From NCBI GenBank assembly GCA_947499155.1, contig CANMND010000001.1:186001-250000 (forward strand): DNA of 64,000 nt. Reading direction: 5' to 3'. The notes under the pieces are model-generated. The model ran no database searches. It saw only the letters and a list, made by a program, of their open reading frames with translations, and was not told the origin of the DNA. This document shows positions 56,020-64,000 of this stretch, one piece after another. A program made the position numbers and the translations under genes. Every line of letters begins with the position of its first letter. Within the stretch, counting starts at the first letter, position 1. The stretch is from an uncultured Sphingomonadales bacterium. Lineage in GTDB: Bacteria; Pseudomonadota; Alphaproteobacteria; Sphingomonadales; Rhodothalassiaceae.

Positions 56020-57876
56020 ATGAGTTCCACATCCATGCCCTTGCGTAACATTGCTATTATCGCCCATGTCGACCACGGAAAAACCACTCTCGTGGATCAG
56101 ATGCTTCGTGGTTCAGGTGCCTTTCGTGATAATCAGAGGGTCGCTGACCGGGTCATGGACTCTAATGCACTGGAACGAGAGCGCGGGATCACCATTCTGG
56201 CCAAATGCACGTCAATAGACTGGGGCGATGCCCGTATCAATATCGTCGACACCCCGGGCCATGCCGATTTTGGCGGCGAGGTGGAGCGGATTTTGTCCAT
56301 GGTGGATGGCGTGGTTCTTCTGGTGGATGCCGCCGAAGGGCCAATGCCACAAACCAAATTTGTCACGCAAAAGGCGCTGGCGCTTGGCTTGCGGCCCATT
56401 GTGGTCATTAATAAAGTAGACAAGCCGGACGCAAGACCCGATGCGGCCCATGAAGAAGTATTCGATCTTTTCGCAGCACTTGACGCCAGTGACGAGCAAT
56501 TGGACTTTCCCACACTATACGCTTCAGGGCGTGATGGCTGGGCCATAACTGACCTTGATGATGAACGTCAGAACCTGTCCCCCTTGTTCAATTTGATAAT
56601 GCAGCATGTCCCTGTACCACGTCCGGTTAGTGAAGACACAGCCGACAAGCCCTTTGCCATGTTGGCGAGTTTGCTTGAGCGTGACCAATTTCTTGGCCGG
56701 GTTCTTACCGGGCGGATCGAGCAGGGAACGGTTCGCACAGGTATGAATGTTCGAGCGCTTAACCGCCATGGCAAGGTGGTAGAGCAAGGACGGATCAATA
56801 AACTGTTCTCATTTCGCGGACTGGACCGCGTGCCAGTGGAAGAAGCCCATGCAGGTGACATCGTGGCCATTGCCGGATTGGCTGAGGCAACGGTTTCCGA
56901 TACCCTGGCTGATCTGCAGGTTCAGACGGCCCTTCCCTCTCTTCCCATCGATCCACCAACCCTTGCCATGACATTCGCTGTCAATGACAGCCCGCTTGCA
57001 GGACGTGAGGGTGACAAGGTAACGAGCAGAATGATCGGTGACCGCCTGATGCGCGAAGCTGAAGGTAACGTGGCTATCAAGATTTCTGAAAGCGCAGATC
57101 GTGACGCCTATGAAGTCGCCGGTCGTGGTGAATTACAATTGGGCGTTCTTATCGAAACCATGCGCCGCGAGGGGTTTGAGCTCTCTGTTTCGCGCCCGCG
57201 TGTTTTGTTCCAGACTGATGAAAATGGCAATCGTTTCGAACCGATGGAACAGGTGCAGATCGATGTTGATGAAGCGTGGCAGGGCGTGGTCGTCGAAAAG
57301 ATGAGCCAGCGCAAAGCCGAGCTTACCGACATGCGTCCTTCAGGCGGTGGCAAGGTCCGTTTGAGTTTTAAGGCGCCGTCACGCGGTCTGATTGGCTATC
57401 ACGGTGAATTCCTGACCGATACACATGGCACCGGCATTATGAACCGGACATTTGACAGCTACGGCCCTTATAAAGGAGCCATTACTGGTCGCCGCAATGG
57501 TGTTCTGATCTCAATGGAAACGGGCAAAGCCGTCACATATGCCTTGTGGAATCTGGAAGAGCGCGGCGTCATCATGATTGATGGCGGTGAACCGGTTTAT
57601 GTCGGCATGATCATCGGTGAAAATAGCCGTCATCAAGACCTTGAAGTGAACCCGCTCAAAGCTAAAAAGCTGACCAACATCCGTGCAGCCGGCAAGGATG
57701 AGGCCGTAATTTTAACGACACCTCGCCGCTTGAGCCTGGAACAGGCACTTGCCTATATCGAAGACGATGAACTGGTAGAGGTAACACCAAAAGCGATCCG
57801 TCTGCGCAAACGTTTTCTTGACCCTCATGAACGCAAGCGTGAAGCACGGAAGGCAGAAGCTCTGGAAGCCAGCTAA
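56020..57876 (+). CDS. typA: Translational GTPase TypA/BipA
   Basis: TypA is a ribosome-binding GTPase involved in assembly of the large subunit and stress adaptation. G motifs are AHVDHGKTT (14-22), [14 protein letters not shown] and NKVDKPDA; elongation-factor-like domains and the C-terminal BipA domain follow. The length of 618 aa is typical. The start is the ATG at 56020 or one at 56035; neither has a clear ribosome site. The 200-nt leader is GC-rich. Confidence 0.96.
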   Translation: MSSTSMPLRNIAIIAHVDHGKTTLVDQMLRGSGAFRDNQRVADRVMDSNALERERGITILAKCTSIDWGDARINIVDTPGHADFGGEVERILSMVDGVVLLVDAAEGPMPQTKFVTQKALALGLRPIVVINKVDKPDARPDAAHEEVFDLFAALDASDEQLDFPTLYASGRDGWAITDLDDERQNLSPLFNLIMQHVPVPRPVSEDTADKPFAMLASLLERDQFLGRVLTGRIEQGTVRTGMNVRALNRHGKVVEQGRINKLFSFRGLDRVPVEEAHAGDIVAIAGLAEATVSDTLADLQVQTALPSLPIDPPTLAMTFAVNDSPLAGREGDKVTSRMIGDRLMREAEGNVAIKISESADRDAYEVAGRGELQLGVLIETMRREGFELSVSRPRVLFQTDENGNRFEPMEQVQIDVDEAWQGVVVEKMSQRKAELTDMRPSGGGKVRLSFKAPSRGLIGYHGEFLTDTHGTGIMNRTFDSYGPYKGAITGRRNGVLISMETGKAVTYALWNLEERGVIMIDGGEPVYVGMIIGENSRHQDLEVNPLKAKKLTNIRAAGKDEAVILTTPRRLSLEQALAYIEDDELVEVTPKAIRLRKRFLDPHERKREARKAEALEAS

Positions 57877-57956
57877 GAGACCAGCTTTTAACTCGCAATC
57901 CCTTACATCATATGTCATATTTTCCCCGGGCTGGAACTTATGCTTAAGGGAATATT

Positions 57957-58820
57957 ATGGCTGAAGAACAGTTAAAAGAAATCTGGAACAATCTGGCAGA
58001 GATTCTTGCGCTTTACGGTATGTCACTGGTCGGTGCGATCATAATCCTGATCATCGGCCTGTGGTTTTCAGGCTTCATGGCCAAAATGACGCGCAGGTTG
58101 ATGTCGCGGTCCAGCAAGATCGATGCAACACTGACCGGCTTTGTCTCAAGCATGGTCCGGTACGCGATTATCGTTTTCACGATCATTGCCGTTCTGGGTA
58201 AATTTGGTGTCCAGACCGCAAGCCTTGTTGCCGTTGTCGGTGCTCTTGGATTGGCTGTTGGTCTCGCCCTACAGGGGACCCTGGCCAATTTTGCAGCGGG
58301 CGTTATGCTTTTGCTGTTTCGCCCATTCAAGGCCGGGCATTATGTGGACGCGGGCGGTATAGCCGGAACGGTCCGGACCATTACCCTGTTTTCCACTGAA
58401 TTGGATACGCCGGACAATATCAGGATTACAGTTCCCAACGGCCAGATATGGGGCCAGTCCATTCGTAATTTCAGCCATCACAACACCAGACGACTGGATG
58501 TGGGCTGCGGAATTTCCTATTCCGACGATATCGACAAGGCGCTGGCCGTCATGAAGCAGGTGGCAGAAGCTGACAGTCGTGTCCTCAAAGAGCCGGCGGT
58601 CAATGCCTTTACGGATCAACTTGCGGACAGTTCCGTCAATCTGGTCGTGCGCGTCTGGTGTGCGTCCAGCGATTATTGGGCGTTAAAATGGGACATGAAC
58701 AAAGCCGTAAAACAGGCATTTGACGAGGCCGGAATTGATATTCCGTTTCCGCAACGCACGCTTATTATCAAGGGCAATCTGCCTGCTGAGGCATCCACAA
58801 CCCAGGAGAAGCTGTCATGA
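57957..58820 (+). CDS. mscS: Mechanosensitive channel MscS family
   Basis: MscS channels open under membrane tension on osmotic downshock. Three helices lie near 20-42, 64-84 and 88-118; the third includes the pore motif GLALQGTLANFAAG. A beta domain and a cytoplasmic vestibule follow. The length of 287 aa matches E. coli MscS. AGGGA lies 6 nt before the ATG. It overlaps the next gene by four bases. The pair looks like an osmotic stress operon. Confidence 0.94.
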   Translation: MAEEQLKEIWNNLAEILALYGMSLVGAIIILIIGLWFSGFMAKMTRRLMSRSSKIDATLTGFVSSMVRYAIIVFTIIAVLGKFGVQTASLVAVVGALGLAVGLALQGTLANFAAGVMLLLFRPFKAGHYVDAGGIAGTVRTITLFSTELDTPDNIRITVPNGQIWGQSIRNFSHHNTRRLDVGCGISYSDDIDKALAVMKQVAEADSRVLKEPAVNAFTDQLADSSVNLVVRVWCASSDYWALKWDMNKAVKQAFDEAGIDIPFPQRTLIIKGNLPAEASTTQEKLS

Positions 58821-59059
58821 GTTTTCTTTGGTTTTTACTGATAGGTCTTGCCGCCGGTTTTATTGCCGGGCAGATAATGCGCGGTTCGGGATTTGGCATT
58901 CTGGGCAATCTGGTCGTCGGCGTTGTCGGTGCCATGCTCGGCGGAATTCTTTTCGGGCTTTTGGGACTTTCAGCCTATGGCCTTTTGGGGCAACTGGTCA
59001 CCGCTACAGTAGGTGCTGTTGTTCTGCTGTGGATCGTATCTCTGGTGAGAAAAAACTAG
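58817..59059 (+). CDS. GlsB/YeaQ/YmgE family membrane protein
   Basis: This 80-residue protein has three helices with a glycine-rich pattern (GLAAGFIAGQIMRG, GILGNLVVGVVGAMLGG), as in the transglycosylase-associated/GlsB family. Members are linked to stress but have no known activity. Its ATGA start overlaps the mscS stop. It ends next to the stop of the convergent FAD oxidoreductase gene. Confidence 0.9.
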   Translation: MSFLWFLLIGLAAGFIAGQIMRGSGFGILGNLVVGVVGAMLGGILFGLLGLSAYGLLGQLVTATVGAVVLLWIVSLVRKN

Positions 59060-60208
59060 TCAGACAGTAAAGCGCGTCGGAGCATACTGCTCCGGCGTGA
59101 TGTTCTCAGCCACAAGCCATTGTGGCAAAGCACGACCAAGTGTCGTGGCAGCGGTCAGTGCCGCCAGGGCTGGCGCGACTTGAATGCCGTAGCCGCCCTG
59201 TCCCGCACACCAGACAAAGCCCGACACTTTCGGATCAGGGCCGATGACCGGAACCCGGTCCGGTGAGAATGTTCGCAAACCAGCCCAGCGGTTTTCAATC
59301 CGTGGCACGTCAAACAGGGTTTCGTTCAAAAGGCGGTCAACCGTGATGGCTATATCCATTTCGTCTGGTTGCACATCACATGCGGTCATTGGCGTTTCAT
59401 CGGCAGGTGACGCCAGAATACGGCCCTGTTCAGGCTTGAAATAATAACGTTCATCAAAATCGATGACCACTGGCCATCCATTATCAACCGGCACCTTGTG
59501 GGGATGAAATATAATAATTGTCCGCCGCATGGGAGACAATCCCACCGGAGAAGCACCGGCCAGGCGCGCGACATCATCGGCCCAGGCGCCAGCTGCATTG
59601 ACAACTATCTGCGCCCTTATATGTCCCTTTGACGTCTTCGCGATCCAACCCGACCCATCTTTATAAAGAGACTGTAGGCCGGCATTACAAAGCAGCTGCC
59701 CACCATGGCGCTTGAAAAGCCGCAGATACCCTTGATGGATTGCAGCAACATCAAGATCACGGCACCCTTCATCGTCAATGGCACCGCCCACATGGTCAGG
59801 TCTCAGAACAGGAATGCGCGCTGATACAGCGGCACCGGAGAGCAGGCTGATGGATGAAAGTCCTGTGTCTATCATCGCAGAAAAGCGTTTCTCTGCCCGT
59901 GCCTTATCCTTGGCAGCGAAGACATGATAGCACCCTCTTGGCGCGATAAGCGGAACGTCAGAAAACTGTTCAGGTGGGTTCTGGTAAAAACTCCCTGAGG
60001 CTGTTGTGAGCGGTCTGATCAAAGGCCCGCCATAGCTTTCAGCGAAAAAGGCAGCGGACCGCCCTGTTGTGTGGTAACCGGGTTGCTCTTCCGCTTCGAT
60101 CAGCACAACATCTGCATGATCTGAAAGTTCGCAGGCCGCCGAGGCGCCTCCTATGCCAGCGCCGACGACAAGGATATCACAGCTTATTTCCGGGAGTGGA
60201 GTTTCCAT
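59060..60208 (-). CDS. FAD-dependent oxidoreductase (DAO family)
   Basis: The product (382 aa) has the FAD motif VVGAGIGGASAACELS near 14-29 and the HTTGRSAAFF stretch that binds FAD. Residues in the middle (VNAAGAWADDVARLAG) and near the C terminus (GQGGYGIQVAPALA) match the glycine/D-amino-acid oxidase family, with closest resemblance to D-arginine dehydrogenase-like proteins. It probably oxidises an amine. No partner genes are nearby, and no signal peptide is seen. Confidence 0.88.
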   Translation of the reverse strand: METPLPEISCDILVVGAGIGGASAACELSDHADVVLIEAEEQPGYHTTGRSAAFFAESYGGPLIRPLTTASGSFYQNPPEQFSDVPLIAPRGCYHVFAAKDKARAEKRFSAMIDTGLSSISLLSGAAVSARIPVLRPDHVGGAIDDEGCRDLDVAAIHQGYLRLFKRHGGQLLCNAGLQSLYKDGSGWIAKTSKGHIRAQIVVNAAGAWADDVARLAGASPVGLSPMRRTIIIFHPHKVPVDNGWPVVIDFDERYYFKPEQGRILASPADETPMTACDVQPDEMDIAITVDRLLNETLFDVPRIENRWAGLRTFSPDRVPVIGPDPKVSGFVWCAGQGGYGIQVAPALAALTAATTLGRALPQWLVAENITPEQYAPTRFTV

Positions 60209-60269
60209 TATGCATTGTTATGTAAGCAAAGCACCCTGCCTGCGCAACTGATAAAATAAAGGATTTACC

Positions 60270-61100
60270 ATGACTAAAACGCATGAGTCCGCCCGCCTCA
60301 CCCCTGAAATGCTGGAAGAGCTGGCTGCTTTTGCACAAGAACTGGCAGTTGCTGCGGGTGAAGCTATTTTACCCTTTTTCCGACAGCCTATCACTGTGGT
60401 GAACAAGGACCAGAGCCAAGGATATGATCCTGTAACCGAAGCTGACAAGGCGGGTGAACGGGTCATGCGGGCAATGATTGAAGAACGCTGGCCCGGACAT
60501 GGCATTGTCGGTGAGGAATATGGCACCAAAACCAGTCAGGATGGCCCATATTGGGTACTGGATCCTGTGGACGGGACACGGGCTTTTGTGGCCGGCCTCC
60601 CCTGCTGGGGCACACTGATCGCCCTTAATGACGGCACACGGCCAGTGATCGGCGTCATGGCTCAACCCTATATCCAGGAACAGTTCATTGGCATTCATGG
60701 CAGTGGCATAAAACGCGCGACTCTCAATGGGCGCACCATCAAATGCAGGCCCTGCCCCACATTAGAACAAGCGATTATCTCCACCACCGGGCCGGATCAC
60801 TTCAACCAAATAGAACGTGAGGCCTTTCAGTCACTGGAACGTCAGGCGCCCATTACACGCTATGGCTATGACTGTTATGCCTACGCCATTCTTGCATCAG
60901 GATTCATTGACCTGGTGGCAGAAGCCGGTCTGGAAAGTCATGATATCCAGGCCCTGATTCCCTTGATCGAAGGGGCAGGCGGGCAGGTTACCACCTGGTC
61001 CGGTGATGACGCACAACAAGGTGGCCGTATTCTTGCCACTGGTGATAGTCGTCTACACCGCTTGGCACTGGACCAGCTAGGAAACACCCCAAGCGTCTAA
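60270..61100 (+). CDS. hisN: Inositol monophosphatase family, probably histidinol-phosphatase
   Basis: Members use magnesium ions to hydrolyse phosphomonoesters. Motifs are VGEEYG and DPVDGTRAFVAGLPCWGTLIAL, then ESHDIQALIPLIEGAGG near the end. GTRAF(V/I)xGxPxWG is typical of the HisN branch that makes histidinol. The length is 276 aa. AAAGGA lies 6 nt before the ATG. It stands alone, so assignment to histidine synthesis rests on the family. An inositol or other sugar phosphatase is possible. Confidence 0.85.
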   Translation: MTKTHESARLTPEMLEELAAFAQELAVAAGEAILPFFRQPITVVNKDQSQGYDPVTEADKAGERVMRAMIEERWPGHGIVGEEYGTKTSQDGPYWVLDPVDGTRAFVAGLPCWGTLIALNDGTRPVIGVMAQPYIQEQFIGIHGSGIKRATLNGRTIKCRPCPTLEQAIISTTGPDHFNQIEREAFQSLERQAPITRYGYDCYAYAILASGFIDLVAEAGLESHDIQALIPLIEGAGGQVTTWSGDDAQQGGRILATGDSRLHRLALDQLGNTPSV

Positions 61101-61131
61101 GGCTCCGCATTTCCATCCTTGAGACACGCAA

Positions 61132-61157
61132 CCCGATCCGAATTTACTCGGATCGGG
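61132..61157 (+). terminator. Hairpin after hisN, possible terminator
   Basis: CCCGATCCGA (61132-61141) pairs perfectly with TCGGATCGGG (61148-61157) around a 6-nt loop. It lies 31 nt after the hisN stop. No T-tract follows, so its efficiency is doubtful. Confidence 0.5.
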
Positions 61158-61273
61158 ATCGCCTGATTCTGTGAATTTCTGCCTTGTCTTTCAGTATCGT
61201 CTGTACCTGTCACTCTCTATTAACTTCTTTTTTCTATGGTTACGCCAAATAAAGGCAACAGGCATCAGGCAGA

Positions 61274-61774
61274 ATGCTCATCTATTTTCATATAATTGTA
61301 CTTATACTACTGCTGTGGGCAGCGTGGAGTGATCTGCGCACGCGACTCATTCCTAACCGCATCCCGGCCATTGGCCTGATCTTGTTTTTGATTGCCGCAC
61401 TTGCGGGACTTGTACCCGCCCCATTGATGCACCTTCTGATTTTTGCTGTTGTCTTTGCCATTTGTCTTGGTTTGTTTGCTGCCAGTCTTATGGGTGGAGG
61501 TGATGCCAAGCTTATCCCGGTTGTCGCCCTCTGGGCCGGGCCTGCACATATCGCTCTGTTTCTTCTGGCCATGGCACTGGGAGGTGGTGTGATCGCACTA
61601 TACATGCTCATCAGATCACGCATGGCCACAGACACCGACTCTATGCCGCCCACTCGTCACGATTCAGTGCCCTATGCAGTCGCCATTGCCATCGGGGGCG
61701 CCACTTTCACAACCCAACCTGTTGTTAATAGTTTTGGCGCAGTATTGACCGGATTGACCGGATACGGAGTGTAG
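61274..61774 (+). CDS. cpaA: Prepilin peptidase CpaA (A24 family)
   Basis: CpaA cleaves and processes Flp prepilins at the inner membrane. The catalytic aspartates are in WSDLRTRLIPN (near residue 16) and MGGGDAKL (near 79). The 166 aa hold about five helices. The methyltransferase domain of larger prepilin peptidases is missing, as is normal for CpaA. The start is the ATG at 61274. It leads the cpaA-cpaB-cpaC set. Confidence 0.92.
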   Translation: MLIYFHIIVLILLLWAAWSDLRTRLIPNRIPAIGLILFLIAALAGLVPAPLMHLLIFAVVFAICLGLFAASLMGGGDAKLIPVVALWAGPAHIALFLLAMALGGGVIALYMLIRSRMATDTDSMPPTRHDSVPYAVAIAIGGATFTTQPVVNSFGAVLTGLTGYGV

Positions 61775-61777
61775 CTG

Positions 61778-62674
61778 ATGCCCACGCGATCCATAATTCT
61801 TATTGTTCTGGCGGTAGTTCTTGCAGGAGCAACAGCACTTCTTGCCCGCAGTCTCATGACGCAAGAGCCAGCCCAGCAGCAGACCGCTCTGGCCCAGGAA
61901 AAAAAGAGTACGCGGGTTTTGGTGGCAATAAAGCCCATGCCTCTTGGCCAGATCATAAAACCTGAGGACCTGCGCTGGCAGTCGTGGCCCGACGATCGTC
62001 TCCATGGCAGTTATCTGGTTGAAGGCGTGGTCAATGCGAACGAATTTACAGGACATGTCGTGCGCGACAGCATCACTGCAGGTGAGCCGGTCACACGAGT
62101 CCGTCTGGCTGCACCGGGTACGCAAAACTTCCTGGCAGCGGCACTTGCACCAGGCATGCGGGCTGTCACCGTTCCCATCAATCAGATCAGTGGTGTCGCC
62201 GGCTTTATTTTCCCCGGAGACAGGGTCGATCTCATTCTTAATCACCAGGTGAATGATGCTGATGACAATCCAAGACAGGTTAGTGAGACCGTGATCCAAA
62301 ATCTGCGTATTCTTGCGATCGACACTCGCACCCGTACAGGCCCGAATCCAGACGGCAGCCCGGCCTCACCCCAAACAGGAAATACGGCAACACTGGAAGT
62401 AACACCAAAGATTGCGGAAAAAATTGCGCTGGTGTCGCAACTTGGCAGCCTCACTCTCGCCTTGCGAAGTCTTGCCACCGACACTGAGGCAAATGGTTCA
62501 GATATTGATCCGGCCAAGGCACCCCCCGATGACACACTGACATCCTATACATGGGATGCAGATGTCAGCCGCCTGCTCTCACCGGTTGATCCTGAGAAAG
62601 GCAGAACCAAGGTGCATCTCAGCCGTGGTGGCGAACTTTCCGTGATTGAATTTTCCGAGGAGCCGGGCAGATGA
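61778..62674 (+). CDS. cpaB: Flp pilus assembly protein CpaB
   Basis: CpaB is a periplasmic pilus assembly protein with an N-terminal membrane helix and a SAF domain. The pattern TRVLVAIKPMPLGQIIKPEDL is typical of the SAF start, and GVAGFIFPGDRVDLILN follows near 142-158. GGAG lies 8 nt before the ATG, across the cpaA stop. Its stop overlaps the cpaC start by four bases. The length of 298 aa is normal. Confidence 0.92.
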   Translation: MPTRSIILIVLAVVLAGATALLARSLMTQEPAQQQTALAQEKKSTRVLVAIKPMPLGQIIKPEDLRWQSWPDDRLHGSYLVEGVVNANEFTGHVVRDSITAGEPVTRVRLAAPGTQNFLAAALAPGMRAVTVPINQISGVAGFIFPGDRVDLILNHQVNDADDNPRQVSETVIQNLRILAIDTRTRTGPNPDGSPASPQTGNTATLEVTPKIAEKIALVSQLGSLTLALRSLATDTEANGSDIDPAKAPPDDTLTSYTWDADVSRLLSPVDPEKGRTKVHLSRGGELSVIEFSEEPGR

Positions 62675-64000
62675 TCGGACGGTACACCATCATAAGCGCA
62701 TGCATGATCGTGCTCGCAGGACTCGCCAGCGCAGGTTCACTGGCTTCAATAGCCCACGCGTCAAACGCGACAACACTTGACACAAATGGCGAAACTCTAA
62801 CGCTTGAAACCAGCAAGGGTGTGCTTTTGCGCCTTGATCGCCCGGCCAGCGATATTTTCATCACCAATCCCGCCATCGCTGATGTCCAGGTAAAATCACC
62901 GCGCCTCATTTATGTCTTTGGCGTCGCCCCAGGCGAGACAACACTTTACGCGCTTGATGACAGCGAAAAACCGATCTACAGCACCAATCTTGTCGTCACG
63001 ACAAATCTGGCGCGCCTTGATGAATTGTATGAAGAACTGCTGCCTGATGCATCGATTCAGGTACGGATGATCAATGGCATGGGCCTGCTTGAAGGGGTGG
63101 CCCCCAATGCAGCTGCCGCAGAAGCTGCTGAACGCTATGCCAAAACCTTCCTTAAAATGGATGTGGTCAATCGTATTTCGGTGGTCCAGCCAACCCAGGT
63201 CAATCTGCGGGTCCGTTTTGCCGAAGTCGGGCGTTCAACGCTCAAGCAGCTTGGCGTCAACTGGGAATCCCTGTTTGATATCGGAGATGCCACTATCGGC
63301 CTATTCACAGGCCGCACCGCCTTGCAACAGGTTCTGGATCCTGTCACTGGCCTGCCCACAAACCAGTTTCTGCGCGATGGCCAAAGCGACAGTCTTTTAA
63401 TCAGTGGCTCCACCAGTAACGTGCAACTGAACGCGGTCCTAGATGCCCTTGAAACCGAAGGCTTGTTGTCTGTTTTGGCTGAACCTAATCTGACGGCTGT
63501 TTCAGGTCAGACCGCCACATTCCTTGCCGGTGGTGAATTCCCGGTTCCCATTCCCGACAGAGACGGCATTGCCATAGAATATCGCGAATTCGGCGTGCGA
63601 CTGGCCTTTACGCCTATCGTTGAATCAAGTGAGAAAATAACCTTGCGTGTCGCGCCTGAGGTCAGTGAACTGACCAACACCGGTGCCATCAATATCTCAG
63701 GCATATCTGTCCCTGCCCTGGCCACCCGCAGGGTCGAGACCACGGTAGAGCTGGGAAGCGGCCAAAGCTTTGCAGTGGCGGGGCTGTTACAAAACAATCT
63801 TGACCAGGACATTCGCAAATTCCCGGGGCTTGGCGATATTCCCATCCTTGGTGCCCTGTTCAGGTCTGACGCCTATCGCCATCGTGAAACCGAACTGGTG
63901 GTGATTGTCACTCCATATCTGGTGAAGCCCACTGACGCCCGCCGTCTTGCCCTTCCCATGGACGGGCAGCGCGTACCGACAGATGTGGAACGCTATCTGC
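62671..64000 (+). CDS. cpaC: Type II/III secretin CpaC, truncated by the window edge
   Basis: An open frame runs from the ATG at 62671 to the last base. A signal peptide (about 1-30) is followed by a BON/NolW-like domain with ADVQVKSPRLIYVFG, a stretch with VVQPTQVNLRVRFAEV, and the secretin domain with VLAEPNLTAVSGQTATFLAGGEFP and PGLGDIPILGALFRS. These fit the outer-membrane channel of the Tad pilus. GAGGAG lies 8 nt upstream. At least 443 residues are present; the C terminus is outside the window. Confidence 0.93.
   Translation, partial: MIGRYTIISACMIVLAGLASAGSLASIAHASNATTLDTNGETLTLETSKGVLLRLDRPASDIFITNPAIADVQVKSPRLIYVFGVAPGETTLYALDDSEKPIYSTNLVVTTNLARLDELYEELLPDASIQVRMINGMGLLEGVAPNAAAAEAAERYAKTFLKMDVVNRISVVQPTQVNLRVRFAEVGRSTLKQLGVNWESLFDIGDATIGLFTGRTALQQVLDPVTGLPTNQFLRDGQSDSLLISGSTSNVQLNAVLDALETEGLLSVLAEPNLTAVSGQTATFLAGGEFPVPIPDRDGIAIEYREFGVRLAFTPIVESSEKITLRVAPEVSELTNTGAINISGISVPALATRRVETTVELGSGQSFAVAGLLQNNLDQDIRKFPGLGDIPILGALFRSDAYRHRETELVVIVTPYLVKPTDARRLALPMDGQRVPTDVERYL

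Noticed and set aside
62671-64000. Truncated secretin as a pseudogene
   Set aside because: The frame is open to the last base with all family motifs; it is simply cut by the window.

Overview
The window reads as ordinary chromosomal DNA of an alphaproteobacterium with moderate GC content. The lineage call rests on several things seen together: the xseB-ispA-dxs-tlyA isoprenoid block, an argH-lptM-lysA-TIGR02302 block, DUF2336 and DUF6356 proteins, the short alphaproteobacterial form of ribosomal protein bL36, a split glycine decarboxylase (gcvPA/gcvPB) behind a tandem glycine riboswitch, and the start of a Cpa (Flp/Tad) pilus locus. The order or genus cannot be fixed from the sequence alone. 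No insertion sequence, prophage or CRISPR array was found.

Layout. 1-1.8 kb: a poorly coding stretch with hairpins, a tiny basic ORF, two small membrane proteins (one with an internal duplication), then two short tandem-repeat arrays. 1.8-12.7 kb: ten minus-strand genes, tightly packed: acyl-CoA dehydrogenase, metallo-beta-lactamase hydrolase, SDR, acyl-CoA ligase, XseB, IspA, DXS, TlyA and a TrmA/RlmCD-type methyltransferase. 12.8-17.7 kb: threonylcarbamoyl-AMP synthase, a membrane protein, a secreted S10 carboxypeptidase and two tandem 2-oxoglutarate/Fe(II) oxygenases. 17.7-29.7 kb: TrkH, a HAD hydrolase, bL36, a lipoprotein, an M14 carboxypeptidase, DUF2336, a YheT-like hydrolase, an Lrp regulator, a DUF2336/PAS-like protein, thioredoxin reductase and a membrane chemoreceptor. 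29.9-33.3 kb: glycolytic genes (gpmA, pfkB-like kinase, pgi).

33.5-44.9 kb: kynureninase, cardiolipin synthase, Nudix hydrolase, tRNA-Val(CAC), a chromate transporter segment flanked by an imperfect direct repeat, DUF6356, upp, a sodium-dependent transporter, two overlapping hotdog thioesterases, rnhA, ispH and a lipoprotein. 44.9-49.8 kb: the glycine riboswitch and the complete gcvT-gcvH-gcvPA-gcvPB operon, closed by a strong terminator. 49.8-55.8 kb: TIGR02302, lysA, lptM, argH (minus) and a divergent TlpA-like thioredoxin. 56-61.1 kb: typA/bipA, mscS-glsB, a FAD oxidoreductase and a HisN/IMPase. 61.3-64 kb: cpaA, cpaB and a cpaC secretin cut by the window edge.

Themes: isoprenoid precursor synthesis appears twice (dxs/ispA and ispH); one-carbon supply is the clearest regulated system (glycine sensed by RNA, cleaved by Gcv); translation and RNA modification genes are scattered through the window. 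No wholly new multi-gene system is evident. The best leads are the DUF2336/PAS-like protein, the tandem oxygenases, the repeat-flanked chrA segment downstream of tRNA-Val, and the small repeat arrays near 1.6-1.76 kb.
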